Below, one piece after another: positions 1 to 7,415 of a stretch of DNA of 19,598 bases; positions within the stretch are counted from its first letter, which is position 1, and every line of letters starts with the position of its first letter. The notes under the pieces were generated by a model, which saw nothing but the letters and a program-made list of their open reading frames with translations, searched no databases and was not told where the DNA came from. Source of the stretch: Flavobacterium psychrophilum (lineage in GTDB: Bacteria > Bacteroidota > Bacteroidia > Flavobacteriales > Flavobacteriaceae); assembly GCA_945861915.1 (NCBI GenBank), contig CAMAWK010000019.1, positions 1 through 19,598 of the forward strand. Reading direction: 5' to 3'. The translations under genes and the position numbers were made by a program.

Positions 1-180
1 AACGGAATATTGACTATTAGTGGTAATCAAGAAATAAATTCAGTTGAAGTTTATGATATACGCGGTAACAAAGTTAATACTCTCATCGAAAAAAGGCGTA
101 TATCGGTTGGAAATTTATCTTCGGGAGTTTATTTTTTAAAAATAAATAAACAACAAACTATAAAGTTTATTAAGGAATAA
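1..180 (+). CDS. C-terminal fragment of a T9SS-sorted secreted protein (5' end outside window)
   Basis: The frame is open from base 1 to a TAA at 178-180 and gives 59 residues. The tail resembles a T9SS type A sorting domain: a VEVYDIRG strand, then LSSGVYFLKIN, ending in KFIKE. It closely matches the tail of the GH128 protein ending at 9773 (IQIYDINARK, LPSGVYILKIN, QFIKK). Such tails direct proteins through the type IX system to the cell surface or medium and are cleaved off on export. The catalytic or binding part lies upstream of the window, so its function cannot be named. It is probably another secreted member of the same locus. Its stop codon is 2 bp from the stop of the convergent LacI-type gene. 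Confidence 0.85.
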   Translation, partial: NGILTISGNQEINSVEVYDIRGNKVNTLIEKRRISVGNLSSGVYFLKINKQQTIKFIKE

Positions 181-182
181 AT

Positions 183-1196
183 TTAGATTCTGATTGAAGA
201 TTCTCGAATGTTTAATTGACCATTTAGAACAATAACTTGAGGTTTAAAAGTTACTGGATTTTCAATTTGGGCTATTAAAATTCTGGCTGCCTCTTTACCA
301 ATTTCATGTGCAGGCTGTAAAACTGAAGTTAAAGCTGGGTCGATAATAGTTCCTAATTTTGACTCAGTAAAACCTACAAACGCAATGTCCTTAGGAATTG
401 AGAAACCTTTCTTTTTAAAAACTTGCATGGCTCCGATGGCTGATGGATCATTAGAAGCAAATATTGCATCGGGTATTTTGCCGCTGTTAATAATTTCTAA
501 AGCGACTCTTTTACCATCTTCAATAGTGAAACCTGTAGCAATAATTTGTTCTTTATTTACAGTTAATTTATGTTTAGCATGCGCATCTAAAAAACCTTTC
601 ATTCTATCATTTGTTAACGAAAGTGACTCTTTTCCCTTAAGATGATATATATTTCTATAGCCTTGATTAATTAAATGTTCTGTAGCAAAAAAAGCCCATT
701 TATAATCATTAAAAAGGACTTTTGAAGCTGTTATTTCGTCACAAACTCTATTGACGAAAACAATCGGAAATCCGGTATCTATTAAATTCTGATAATAATC
801 AACATTTTTGGTTTCACTAGATTGCGAAATAATAATTCCGTCTACCATGCTATCCTCTAAAGTTTTAAAGTTTTTAAGTTCTGTCTCAAAGTTTTCGTTA
901 GACTGAGTAATTAATACTTGGTATCCTTTTTCAAATAATATTTCTTGAGCTCCAATTATTACTTCGGGAAAGAAACTATTCAAGAATTCGGGCACTACAA
1001 TTCCTATGGTCAATGACCTTTTTTGTATTAATTTTTTTGCAATAGGATTGGGGCGATAACCCATTTCTTTTGCAGTTTTTAAAATTAGATTTTTTGTATC
1101 TAATTTAATATCGCTCTTGTTATTAAAAGCGCGCGATACTGTAGCGATAGAAATGTTCAGTTTTTTGGCAATATCTTTGATGGTTATGTAAATCAT
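183..1196 (-). CDS. LacI-family transcriptional regulator
   Basis: The 337-residue product has the length and domain order of LacI/GalR repressors. Residues 4-24 form the helix-turn-helix (TIKDIAKKLNISIATVSRAF), followed by the hinge region ending near RPNPIAKKL. A periplasmic-binding-protein-like effector domain starts at about residue 62 (LTIGIVVPEF). The C-terminal part holds the usual family blocks FASNDPSAIGAMQVFKKKG and IAFVGFTES. It acts in the cytoplasm as a DNA-binding regulator whose effector is probably a sugar or sugar phosphate; the ligand cannot be read from the sequence. The ATG at 1196-1194 places the HTH at the extreme N-terminus, as is normal. It is divergent from the GH128 run, and two LacI-type palindromes lie between them, so control of that run and of itself is likely. 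Confidence 0.95.
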   Translation of the reverse strand: MIYITIKDIAKKLNISIATVSRAFNNKSDIKLDTKNLILKTAKEMGYRPNPIAKKLIQKRSLTIGIVVPEFLNSFFPEVIIGAQEILFEKGYQVLITQSNENFETELKNFKTLEDSMVDGIIISQSSETKNVDYYQNLIDTGFPIVFVNRVCDEITASKVLFNDYKWAFFATEHLINQGYRNIYHLKGKESLSLTNDRMKGFLDAHAKHKLTVNKEQIIATGFTIEDGKRVALEIINSGKIPDAIFASNDPSAIGAMQVFKKKGFSIPKDIAFVGFTESKLGTIIDPALTSVLQPAHEIGKEAARILIAQIENPVTFKPQVIVLNGQLNIRESSIRI

Positions 1197-1249
1197 AGAT
1201 TATTTGTAATTCCACATTAATTTAATAATTTATTTACCTTTAATTTATA

Positions 1250-1267
1250 TTCGGAAACGTTTTCGTA
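1250..1267. promoter_or_regulatory. LacI-type operator O1 (imperfect palindrome)
   Basis: TTCGGAAACGTTTTCGTA is an 18-bp palindrome that differs from the perfect copy at 1280-1297 at two right-half positions. The central AACGTT with a CG dyad is typical of LacI/GalR operators. It lies 54 bp upstream of the regulator's own start codon. Binding by the adjacent LacI-type protein is inferred from position and symmetry. Confidence 0.75.
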
Positions 1268-1279
1268 AAAGATTTTGCA

Positions 1280-1297
1280 TTCGGAAACGTTTCCGAA
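1280..1297. promoter_or_regulatory. LacI-type operator O2 (perfect 18-bp palindrome)
   Basis: TTCGGAAACGTTTCCGAA is a perfect 18-bp inverted repeat with dyad centre between 1288 and 1289. Its left half is identical to that of O1. The two centres are exactly 30 bp apart, near three helical turns, so two dimers could sit on roughly the same DNA face. It lies 92 bp upstream of the first GH128 start. Confidence 0.85.
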
Positions 1298-1388
1298 AGA
1301 TTTCCAAAGAAAATTTTAAAATTACAATAAATAAGTGTTGTAATTTTACTTGCTATGATTTTTTTAAATTTATTTACCTAAAACGACC

Positions 1389-3707
1389 ATGAAAAAAAGA
1401 CCACTTATACTTATTTTACTGCTAACGCTCATTGGAAATTCTCTTTTTGCTCAAAACCCTGTTTTAGTAGAAAACACTAAATTAACTGTTGTTAATCTTG
1501 AAGGTAACAATTATACGGTGGGCAGTAATGCAGAATTACGAATTAGTACTCCAATTACAGGAAATGGAACTATAAATTTAACGAGTGATTCGGGTTGGGT
1601 TATTCTAGAAGGTGTTTTGCCTTCTAGAGCCATACTTTTGCATCTAAGTTACATGAAAGTAAATGGTCAACCAGCAAAAAACAATGTAAATGTTAGAGTG
1701 ACAAATTATTTAAGAGGTTGTGTTATTATACCTCATTCTCCAACATTTGAAGCACTTAGTCTTTTCACAGAGAATGGTTTTGCTGGTGATGAAATGAAAT
1801 GCATTCCATTAAAATATTATAAAATAGCTGATTTAGGGAGTTTTGATAACCAAGTATCTTCTTTTAAACTCAAAAAAGGTTATATGGCTACTTTTGCTCA
1901 AAATGAAAATGGGACAGGCTACAGCAAAGTTTTCATTGCTGAAAATCAAGACTTGGAAATTAATACACTACAAATAGCCTTGAATAATGAAGTCTCTTTT
2001 GTTCGTGTTTTTCCGTGGAGATATACTGAAAAAAAAGGCATGGGATGGGGAATAAAATCGCCAATTCAAAATTTAAGAGGCAGTTGGTTTTACAATTGGG
2101 GTCCAGTAACTTCGGAAAGTACGCTTGATATTGAATTTGTTCCAATGAAATGGACGGCTTGGAATGATATCGATGGTCAATGGCAAACGTTATTAAATAA
2201 TAACACTTCAAACCATCTTTTAGGATTTAATGAGCCAGATGCGGCAACACAAGCTAATATGTCTTTGGACCTAATGCTTAAACGTTGGCCTAAAATGATG
2301 GAATCAGGAATGCGATTGGGTTCCCCTTGTCCAGCAGGAAATAAACAATTGTTATATGATTTTATAGCCAAATGCGATCAATTAAATTATAGAGTAGATT
2401 TTGTTACCCTTCATGACTATGGAGAGGGAACAGCACTACAGTTTTATAATAATTGCAAAACATTGCATGATAAAACGGGTAGACCTGTTTGGGTTACCGA
2501 GTTTAATTATGGCGGAACTTGGACAGCTGGAAGACCAACTTATGCTCAATCGGCAGCTAGAATTAAAGAAATTATTGAAAAATATGACACAGAAGGAATT
2601 ATAGAACGTTACGCTATTTTTAATTTTGACGAAGAAGATCAAAATAGAGCGGTATTTTATAACCCTGTTGAAAACCTAAATATCACTCCAATGGGAGTTG
2701 TGTATCGTGATCAAACTTCAATAATGGCTTTTAATCCTGCAGAACAAATTAACATTCCATTTAAAATGCCACCGTCTTTGAATTTGAGAGGTAGCAATAC
2801 AGATGGTATCACAACAAAACTTTACTGGGAAAATTTTATAGATAACTCTATAGGAACTATTAAAATTGAACGGTCTTTCAATGGTGGAGCATTTGTTCAG
2901 ATTGCAACTATTAATGGGTCTAATTCAAGCTATGATGACAATGTGCAAGCAATCGGATATGGTAAATATACCTACAAGTTTACTACTTTGAATCCAACTT
3001 ATGGTAATTCGGTTACTGTTTCTGCAGTAATAGATGTTTTACCAAGTGGCAAACAAAACGTGGCTCGTTTTAAAAATGTTGTTGTAAGTTCTACTCATTC
3101 AGCCCCATATCCAGGATCTAGTGCGGTAGATAATGATATTATTTCTGACGCGAGTCGTTGGGTAAGTAAATCAGGTGTTTTTCCAGCCACTTTAGAAATT
3201 GATTTAAAAGATTTTTATTTAGTTGATGAACTTGTTTTGTATACGGGTTATCAAGGTTATAATAGTCCGATTACTAATTTTCAATTTCAATATTGGGATG
3301 GAATTAAATGGGTTGATGCTATTTCAGAAACAGCAAATACATTAAGTTCCTACCGCAAAAGTTTTACAGAAGTTAAAACCAACAAATTGAGGTTGTATGT
3401 GAACTCAGCAGATGGAAATATTGTTCGATTATTCGAAATAGAAGTGTATGGAAAATTATTTACTACTTTGAGTACAAATGAATTTGATTTAACTAAAAAT
3501 GAGTTTAAAATTTATCCGAATCCAACATCTAACTTACTTTATGTAGAAGGAGAAAGTGATGTTGAATCGGTAGTTATATTTGATTTGAATGCAAGAAAAT
3601 TAATTAAAAAGGAGGATTCAAATGCTGTAGATGTTTCTGAACTTTCTTCAGGAACTTATATAGTCAAAGTAAATAACAAAGAAACATTTAGATTAATAAA
3701 AAAATAA
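1389..3707 (+). CDS. Secreted GH128-type beta-1,3-glucanase with crystallin-like and F5/8C domains, T9SS-sorted (paralogue 1)
   Basis: This 772-residue protein starts with a Sec signal peptide (probable cut after FA, residue 21). Residues 22-115 form a beta-rich domain I do not recognise. Residues 120-208 resemble a beta/gamma-crystallin domain: F126-x4-F131-x-G133, then DNQVSS at 153-158, with a second degenerate copy NNEVSF at 199-204. The GH128 (Glyco_hydro_cc) domain spans about 230-450. LGFNEPD carries the presumed acid/base E282 and VWVTEFN the presumed nucleophile E371. GH128 enzymes hydrolyse internal beta-1,3-glucan bonds. A fibronectin-III-like module (about 460-550) is followed by an F5/8C (discoidin/CBM32-like) module (558-688) and a T9SS sorting domain (about 703-772). 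It is the first gene after the LacI operators and its stop is 29 bp before paralogue 2. Substrate specificity beyond the family is inference. Confidence 0.85.
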   Translation: MKKRPLILILLLTLIGNSLFAQNPVLVENTKLTVVNLEGNNYTVGSNAELRISTPITGNGTINLTSDSGWVILEGVLPSRAILLHLSYMKVNGQPAKNNVNVRVTNYLRGCVIIPHSPTFEALSLFTENGFAGDEMKCIPLKYYKIADLGSFDNQVSSFKLKKGYMATFAQNENGTGYSKVFIAENQDLEINTLQIALNNEVSFVRVFPWRYTEKKGMGWGIKSPIQNLRGSWFYNWGPVTSESTLDIEFVPMKWTAWNDIDGQWQTLLNNNTSNHLLGFNEPDAATQANMSLDLMLKRWPKMMESGMRLGSPCPAGNKQLLYDFIAKCDQLNYRVDFVTLHDYGEGTALQFYNNCKTLHDKTGRPVWVTEFNYGGTWTAGRPTYAQSAARIKEIIEKYDTEGIIERYAIFNFDEEDQNRAVFYNPVENLNITPMGVVYRDQTSIMAFNPAEQINIPFKMPPSLNLRGSNTDGITTKLYWENFIDNSIGTIKIERSFNGGAFVQIATINGSNSSYDDNVQAIGYGKYTYKFTTLNPTYGNSVTVSAVIDVLPSGKQNVARFKNVVVSSTHSAPYPGSSAVDNDIISDASRWVSKSGVFPATLEIDLKDFYLVDELVLYTGYQGYNSPITNFQFQYWDGIKWVDAISETANTLSSYRKSFTEVKTNKLRLYVNSADGNIVRLFEIEVYGKLFTTLSTNEFDLTKNEFKIYPNPTSNLLYVEGESDVESVVIFDLNARKLIKKEDSNAVDVSELSSGTYIVKVNNKETFRLIKK

Positions 3708-3736
3708 TTCTAGTTGATGTTTAACTAAAAATTGAC

Positions 3737-6700
3737 ATGAAAAAACTACTTATATTTATTATTCTTATTTTATCTAATCTGGTATGTCAACTGTATGCTC
3801 AAAATCCTATTTTAGTCGAGAACACTAAATTGACTATCCCAAATTTGGGAGGCGACAATTATACAATAGGCAGTAATGCTGAATTACGAATTACAACTCC
3901 GTTAACTGCTAATGGAACGGTAAATTTAACTAGTGATTCGGGTTGGCTTATTTTGGATGGTATTTTGCCTTCACAAGCTATAGCTTCTCATTTGAGTTAT
4001 ATTTCTGTAAACGGACAACCCGCTGTAAATAAGGTCAATATTAGAGTAACTAATTATTTACGAGGTTGTGTAATTATGCCACATTCTCCAACATTTGAAG
4101 CACTTAGTCTTTTCAAAGAAACTGCTTTTACAGGTGCTGAAATGAAATGCATTCCCTATAAATATTATAAATCTGCCGACTTGGTTAGTTTTGATAATAC
4201 CGTTTCTTCTTTCAAACTCAAGAAAGGCTACATGGCAACATTTGCTCAAAATGAAAATGGTTCAGGCTACAGCAAAGTTTTTATTGCCGAAAAAGAAGAT
4301 ATTCAAATTAGTACCCTTCAAGTAGGATTAAACGATAAAGTATCCTTTGTACGCGTTTTTCCTTGGAGATATACAGATAAAAAAGGGTTTGCTTCTGGAT
4401 TGCCTGATTTCAATAGAGAAGTTAAACCTGCAAAATTAACAAATTCGGGATGGTTTTATCATTGGGGATCTTCAACTGCAGAGGATTTAACCGATGTAGA
4501 ATTTGTGCCTATGAAGTGGAATGCAAAATCATTTACAGACCCAAGGTGGAATGAAATTAATAACGGGAATTATTCCAGTCACGTTCTCGGATTTAATGAA
4601 CCACAGTCAGTTGGACAGGCTAACATGACGACTGAAGAACAATTAAAGTATTGGCCAAAATTAATGGAATCAGGAATGAGATTAGGTTCACCTGCTCCAA
4701 CAAACATGACTCTTTTTTATGAATTTATGGATAAGTGTGATGAATTGAACTATAGAGTCGATTTTGTGGCACTTCATGATTATGGAGAAGGTACAGCATT
4801 ATCATTTTATAATTTTTGTAAAACCGTTCACGATAGAACAGGCAGACCAATTTGGGTTACTGAATTTAATTGGGGTGGTACATGGACAAATAGCACTCCT
4901 ACATATCCAGCAATAGCGGCACGTATTACCGAAATTATGGAAAAATATGATACAGAAGGTATTATTGAGCGGTATTCAATTTTTAATTTTGATGAAACTG
5001 TAAATGATTATGGTGGTGCTCAAAACAGAGCTGTTTTTGTTACGCCTGCAATTCCTAACTATACTTTTACTCCTTTAGGTGAGGCTTATAGAGATAATGT
5101 TGCTCCCATCGCCTATAATGCTGCCGAAGCTATAGATATTCCTTTAAAATTAGTAGCTCCACAAAATTTGAAAGTAACCAATAGTAATTTTGCCATAAAT
5201 TTATTAACATGGGATAATTTTAATACTAGTGGAGTTGGTGCATTTCTTATAGAAAGGTCTTATAATGATGAAACATTTCAAACAATTGCACAAATTAGCG
5301 GTACAAGTGTAAGTTATAACGACACAATCCCTACTGCTGCTTTTGGAGATTATAAGTACAGAATATCAACTATTGAGGCAGGATTTCCAAATTCAAAATA
5401 TGCAACAGTAGAAATATTTGTAGATCCAAATAATAGCTATACAGAACAAGCTCTATTAACTTCAAGTGATGGATTCGTCGCAGAATCGTCAGGGACATTT
5501 AATTCTAGTTTAACTTACGCAGATCTAAAAACTTTTCCCAACTTTACAAGGGAAGTTTATTTGACTTTTGATTTATCAAACTTAACTCAAGCGGCTAAAT
5601 CTGCTAAATTGAATATTTTTTGTCAATCATTTGATAAGTATGCTGATCTTGAATTATCCATCTATTGCTTACCTGAATACGAAACAAATCAGCTAACTTG
5701 GGCAACACGACCAAATGTCCAAAATGCTTTGTCAAAAATTTGGATTAATGAAACCGATCACGCTAACTCTTTGTTAGAATTTGATATTTCTTCTTGTTTA
5801 GCATCTGTGTTGGCTACACAAACAAAAAAAGCAACATTTGTAATTAAAATCACAAGTGGAAACGATGCTTTAGTAAAACTCACAATGAGTGAAAATATTT
5901 CTAATAAACCATCAATAGTTATTTCTGATAAAAATCCAATAAACAAAGGGGTAAATTCTAGTATAAAGATGCCGACAATTTTTTCAGATAATATGATTTT
6001 ACAGCGCGATAAACCAATAAAAGTATGGGGTGAAGTTTTGCCAAATGCATCTGTTACAGTTAATTTTGATGGGCAGACTTATACTACTTTAGCAAATTCA
6101 AACGGAAAATTTACAAGTACTCTCAATGCAAAAAGTGCTTCTGCCAATAGTTATACATTAACTATTAGCTCAAACAACGAAACCTTCAAATATAACGATA
6201 TTGTGATGGGGGATGTTTATTTATGTGGTGGAGAATCGAATATGGCTTTATTAGTAAATGATTCAAAAACAGATCAGGTTGCCAATGCTGTTGCAGATTC
6301 AAATTACCCTAATCTACGTTTATTTGAGGTGGGTAAAATAGTAAATAACGGATCATTAATTAATGCTTCTGATAATTCTTGGAAATCAGCTAGTCCAGAA
6401 CGAGTAATTAATTGGTCAGCAATAGCATTTTTTGTTGGTAGAGATATGCATAAGCATATTAATGTCCCTGTAGGTTTAATTAATCTTAGTCAAGATGGAG
6501 CAACTACTGATGCTTTTATATCTCCACAAGCATATACAAATGATCCCATTTTGAATGCAACAAAACGTACAAGTGGAGGGGGTATTTCAAGTTATTATAC
6601 AACCCCATCATCCTTGTATAATTCTATGGTTTCTAAAGTTGCAGGTTACTCCATAAAATCCTTTTTGTGGTATCAAGCTGAATCAAATGCTACCTATTGG

Positions 6701-7324
6701 CCAGTGTATAAAACGATGCTAAAAGGTTTGATTAATGATTGGCGAACCCAATTTAATGGGCCTACTTTGCCATGGCTGTTTGTACAGTTACCGAGTTATA
6801 CTCTTAGTAGTGATACTACTAACAAGACTTGGGCAGAAATTCGTGATATGCAACTTCAAGTATCAAAAGAAGACCCCAATACAGCCATGGCAGTTACTAT
6901 TGATTTAGGAGAAACTAATAACATTGATCCCACTGATAAGTATACAGTAGCTAAACGAATGATTCCACAACTAAAAGCATTAGTATATGGCGAGCCGATA
7001 GTACACAAATCGCCCATCTATAAATGGCATCAAGTACAAGGTGCAAACTTAACAATAGCTTTTGATAATATAGGTGGTGGTTTATCTGCTACAAAAGCAA
7101 TAACAGAATTCGAAATTGCAGGTTCTGATAAAGTGTATAAAACAGCCACAGCAACTATTTTAAGTGATAATAAAATAAGACTAACTAACGCTACAATTGC
7201 AAATCCTTTATATGCGCGTTATGCTTTTAAAAATTTCTCAACTGCTTCAATATTTACTACTGATACTTTTCCTTTGCCACTGTCACCATTCAGAACTCAA
7301 AGCTTGAATTGTAATTGTAATTAA
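3737..7324 (+). CDS. Secreted GH128-type beta-1,3-glucanase fused to CBM96-like and degenerate acetylesterase-like domains (paralogue 2)
   Basis: The first 560 or so residues of this 1195-residue protein match its neighbours: signal peptide (cut near YA/QN, residue 21), N-terminal beta domain, crystallin-like domain (DNTVSS at 153-158, NDKVSF at 199-204), GH128 domain (E288 in LGFNEPQ, E376 in WVTEFN) and a fibronectin-III-like module. NEPQ replaces the NEPD of both siblings. The rest is unrelated to theirs. Residues about 568-731 resemble a CBM96/DNRLRE domain (YLTFDLSN, SAKLNIF, LTWATRPN, LLEFDISS, NKPSIVIS). Residues about 745-1190 resemble a sialate-O-acetylesterase (SASA/DUF303) domain with altered catalytic blocks. 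The protein ends at that domain's natural end (LPLSPFRTQ), so there is no T9SS sorting tail. The likely role is cutting or binding a beta-1,3-linked glucan; esterase activity is doubtful. Confidence 0.82.
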   Translation: MKKLLIFIILILSNLVCQLYAQNPILVENTKLTIPNLGGDNYTIGSNAELRITTPLTANGTVNLTSDSGWLILDGILPSQAIASHLSYISVNGQPAVNKVNIRVTNYLRGCVIMPHSPTFEALSLFKETAFTGAEMKCIPYKYYKSADLVSFDNTVSSFKLKKGYMATFAQNENGSGYSKVFIAEKEDIQISTLQVGLNDKVSFVRVFPWRYTDKKGFASGLPDFNREVKPAKLTNSGWFYHWGSSTAEDLTDVEFVPMKWNAKSFTDPRWNEINNGNYSSHVLGFNEPQSVGQANMTTEEQLKYWPKLMESGMRLGSPAPTNMTLFYEFMDKCDELNYRVDFVALHDYGEGTALSFYNFCKTVHDRTGRPIWVTEFNWGGTWTNSTPTYPAIAARITEIMEKYDTEGIIERYSIFNFDETVNDYGGAQNRAVFVTPAIPNYTFTPLGEAYRDNVAPIAYNAAEAIDIPLKLVAPQNLKVTNSNFAINLLTWDNFNTSGVGAFLIERSYNDETFQTIAQISGTSVSYNDTIPTAAFGDYKYRISTIEAGFPNSKYATVEIFVDPNNSYTEQALLTSSDGFVAESSGTFNSSLTYADLKTFPNFTREVYLTFDLSNLTQAAKSAKLNIFCQSFDKYADLELSIYCLPEYETNQLTWATRPNVQNALSKIWINETDHANSLLEFDISSCLASVLATQTKKATFVIKITSGNDALVKLTMSENISNKPSIVISDKNPINKGVNSSIKMPTIFSDNMILQRDKPIKVWGEVLPNASVTVNFDGQTYTTLANSNGKFTSTLNAKSASANSYTLTISSNNETFKYNDIVMGDVYLCGGESNMALLVNDSKTDQVANAVADSNYPNLRLFEVGKIVNNGSLINASDNSWKSASPERVINWSAIAFFVGRDMHKHINVPVGLINLSQDGATTDAFISPQAYTNDPILNATKRTSGGGISSYYTTPSSLYNSMVSKVAGYSIKSFLWYQAESNATYWPVYKTMLKGLINDWRTQFNGPTLPWLFVQLPSYTLSSDTTNKTWAEIRDMQLQVSKEDPNTAMAVTIDLGETNNIDPTDKYTVAKRMIPQLKALVYGEPIVHKSPIYKWHQVQGANLTIAFDNIGGGLSATKAITEFEIAGSDKVYKTATATILSDNKIRLTNATIANPLYARYAFKNFSTASIFTTDTFPLPLSPFRTQSLNCNCN
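4073..4127. repeat. 55-bp segment identical to 7752-7806
   Basis: The DNA of paralogue 2 here is identical, base for base, to paralogue 3 at an offset of 3679 bp. It encodes the start of the crystallin-like domain (MPHSPTFEALSLFKETA). Third-codon positions are also unchanged, which suggests recent duplication or gene conversion rather than selection on protein alone. Confidence 0.85.
4241..4322. repeat. 82-bp segment identical to 7920-8001
   Basis: This is the longest identical tract I found between paralogues 2 and 3, at the same 3679-bp offset. It encodes the second half of the crystallin-like domain (from FAQNENGSGYSKVF through IQISTLQ). Flanking DNA differs at scattered sites, so identity is patchy. 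Confidence 0.85.
5438..5929 (+). other. CBM96/DNRLRE-like domain within the GH128 paralogue 2 gene
   Basis: This covers residues about 568-731 of the 1195-residue protein. The order of blocks is that of DNRLRE/CBM96 beta-sandwiches: an opening segment DGFVAESSG, YLTFDLSNL, SAKLNIFC, then the tryptophan/proline block LTWATRPNV, the LLEFDISS strand and a closing NKPSIVIS strand. Family members bind polysaccharides, alginate among others, or serve as structural modules. Ligand binding here is inference. Confidence 0.6.
5969..7321 (+). other. SASA (sialate O-acetylesterase-like) domain with altered catalytic blocks
   Basis: This covers residues about 745-1195 of GH128 paralogue 2. The domain opens with MPTIFSDNMILQRDKPIKVW, the standard SASA start, and closes with LPLSPFRTQ. 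The nucleophile block, normally GQSNM, is GESNM (S834 kept, Q to E833). The WYQGES block is WYQAESN (980-984). The usual D-x-H-P catalytic motif reads NIDP (1062-1065), so both the Asp and the catalytic His positions are changed; the His to Asp change needs one base. The frame is intact, so the fold is probably kept while hydrolysis is probably lost or altered. Confidence 0.7.
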
Positions 7325-7334
7325 TTTTGAAACC

Positions 7335-7361
7335 TTTTTTTAACAACATTAATTAAAAAAA
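7335..7361. other. Short A/T-only hairpin in the gap between GH128 paralogues 2 and 3
   Basis: TTTTTTTAA (7335-7343) is complementary to TTAAAAAAA (7353-7361), with a 9-nt loop. With no G-C pairs it is weak as a terminator. The remainder of the 91-bp gap holds no promoter match I can support. Confidence 0.25.
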
Positions 7362-7415
7362 CATAAAAGATTTCTTGACGTTTAACATTTATAAATTTAA
7401 TTTACATCAAAACTT

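Larger units (their letters stand above)
1197..1388. promoter_or_regulatory. Divergent control region between the lacI-type gene and the GH128 run
   Basis: This 192-bp A/T-rich gap separates the regulator start (1196) from the first GH128 start (1389). It contains the two operator palindromes listed separately. I looked for the Bacteroidota promoter pattern (TTG, about 17-23 bp, TAnnTTTG) and found only partial matches, such as TAATTTTA at 1341-1348 and TATGATTT at 1354-1361. Neither has a well-spaced upstream TTG, so I do not assign a promoter position. Confidence 0.6.

Noticed and set aside
385..645. Open frame of 86 codons on the + strand inside the lacI-type gene
   Set aside because: It lies antisense to a well-conserved LacI-family coding frame and resembles no protein family, so it is a shadow frame.
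1341..1361. Partial TAnnTTTG promoter matches before paralogue 1
   Set aside because: The last base or the TTG partner at the right distance is missing, so calling a -7/-33 promoter would be guesswork in A/T-rich DNA.
3737..3799. Paralogue 2 as a lipoprotein through Cys17
   Set aside because: The lipobox would read NLVC with V before the Cys, where G, A or S is expected, and a good signal peptidase I site (YA/QN) follows four residues later, as in its siblings.
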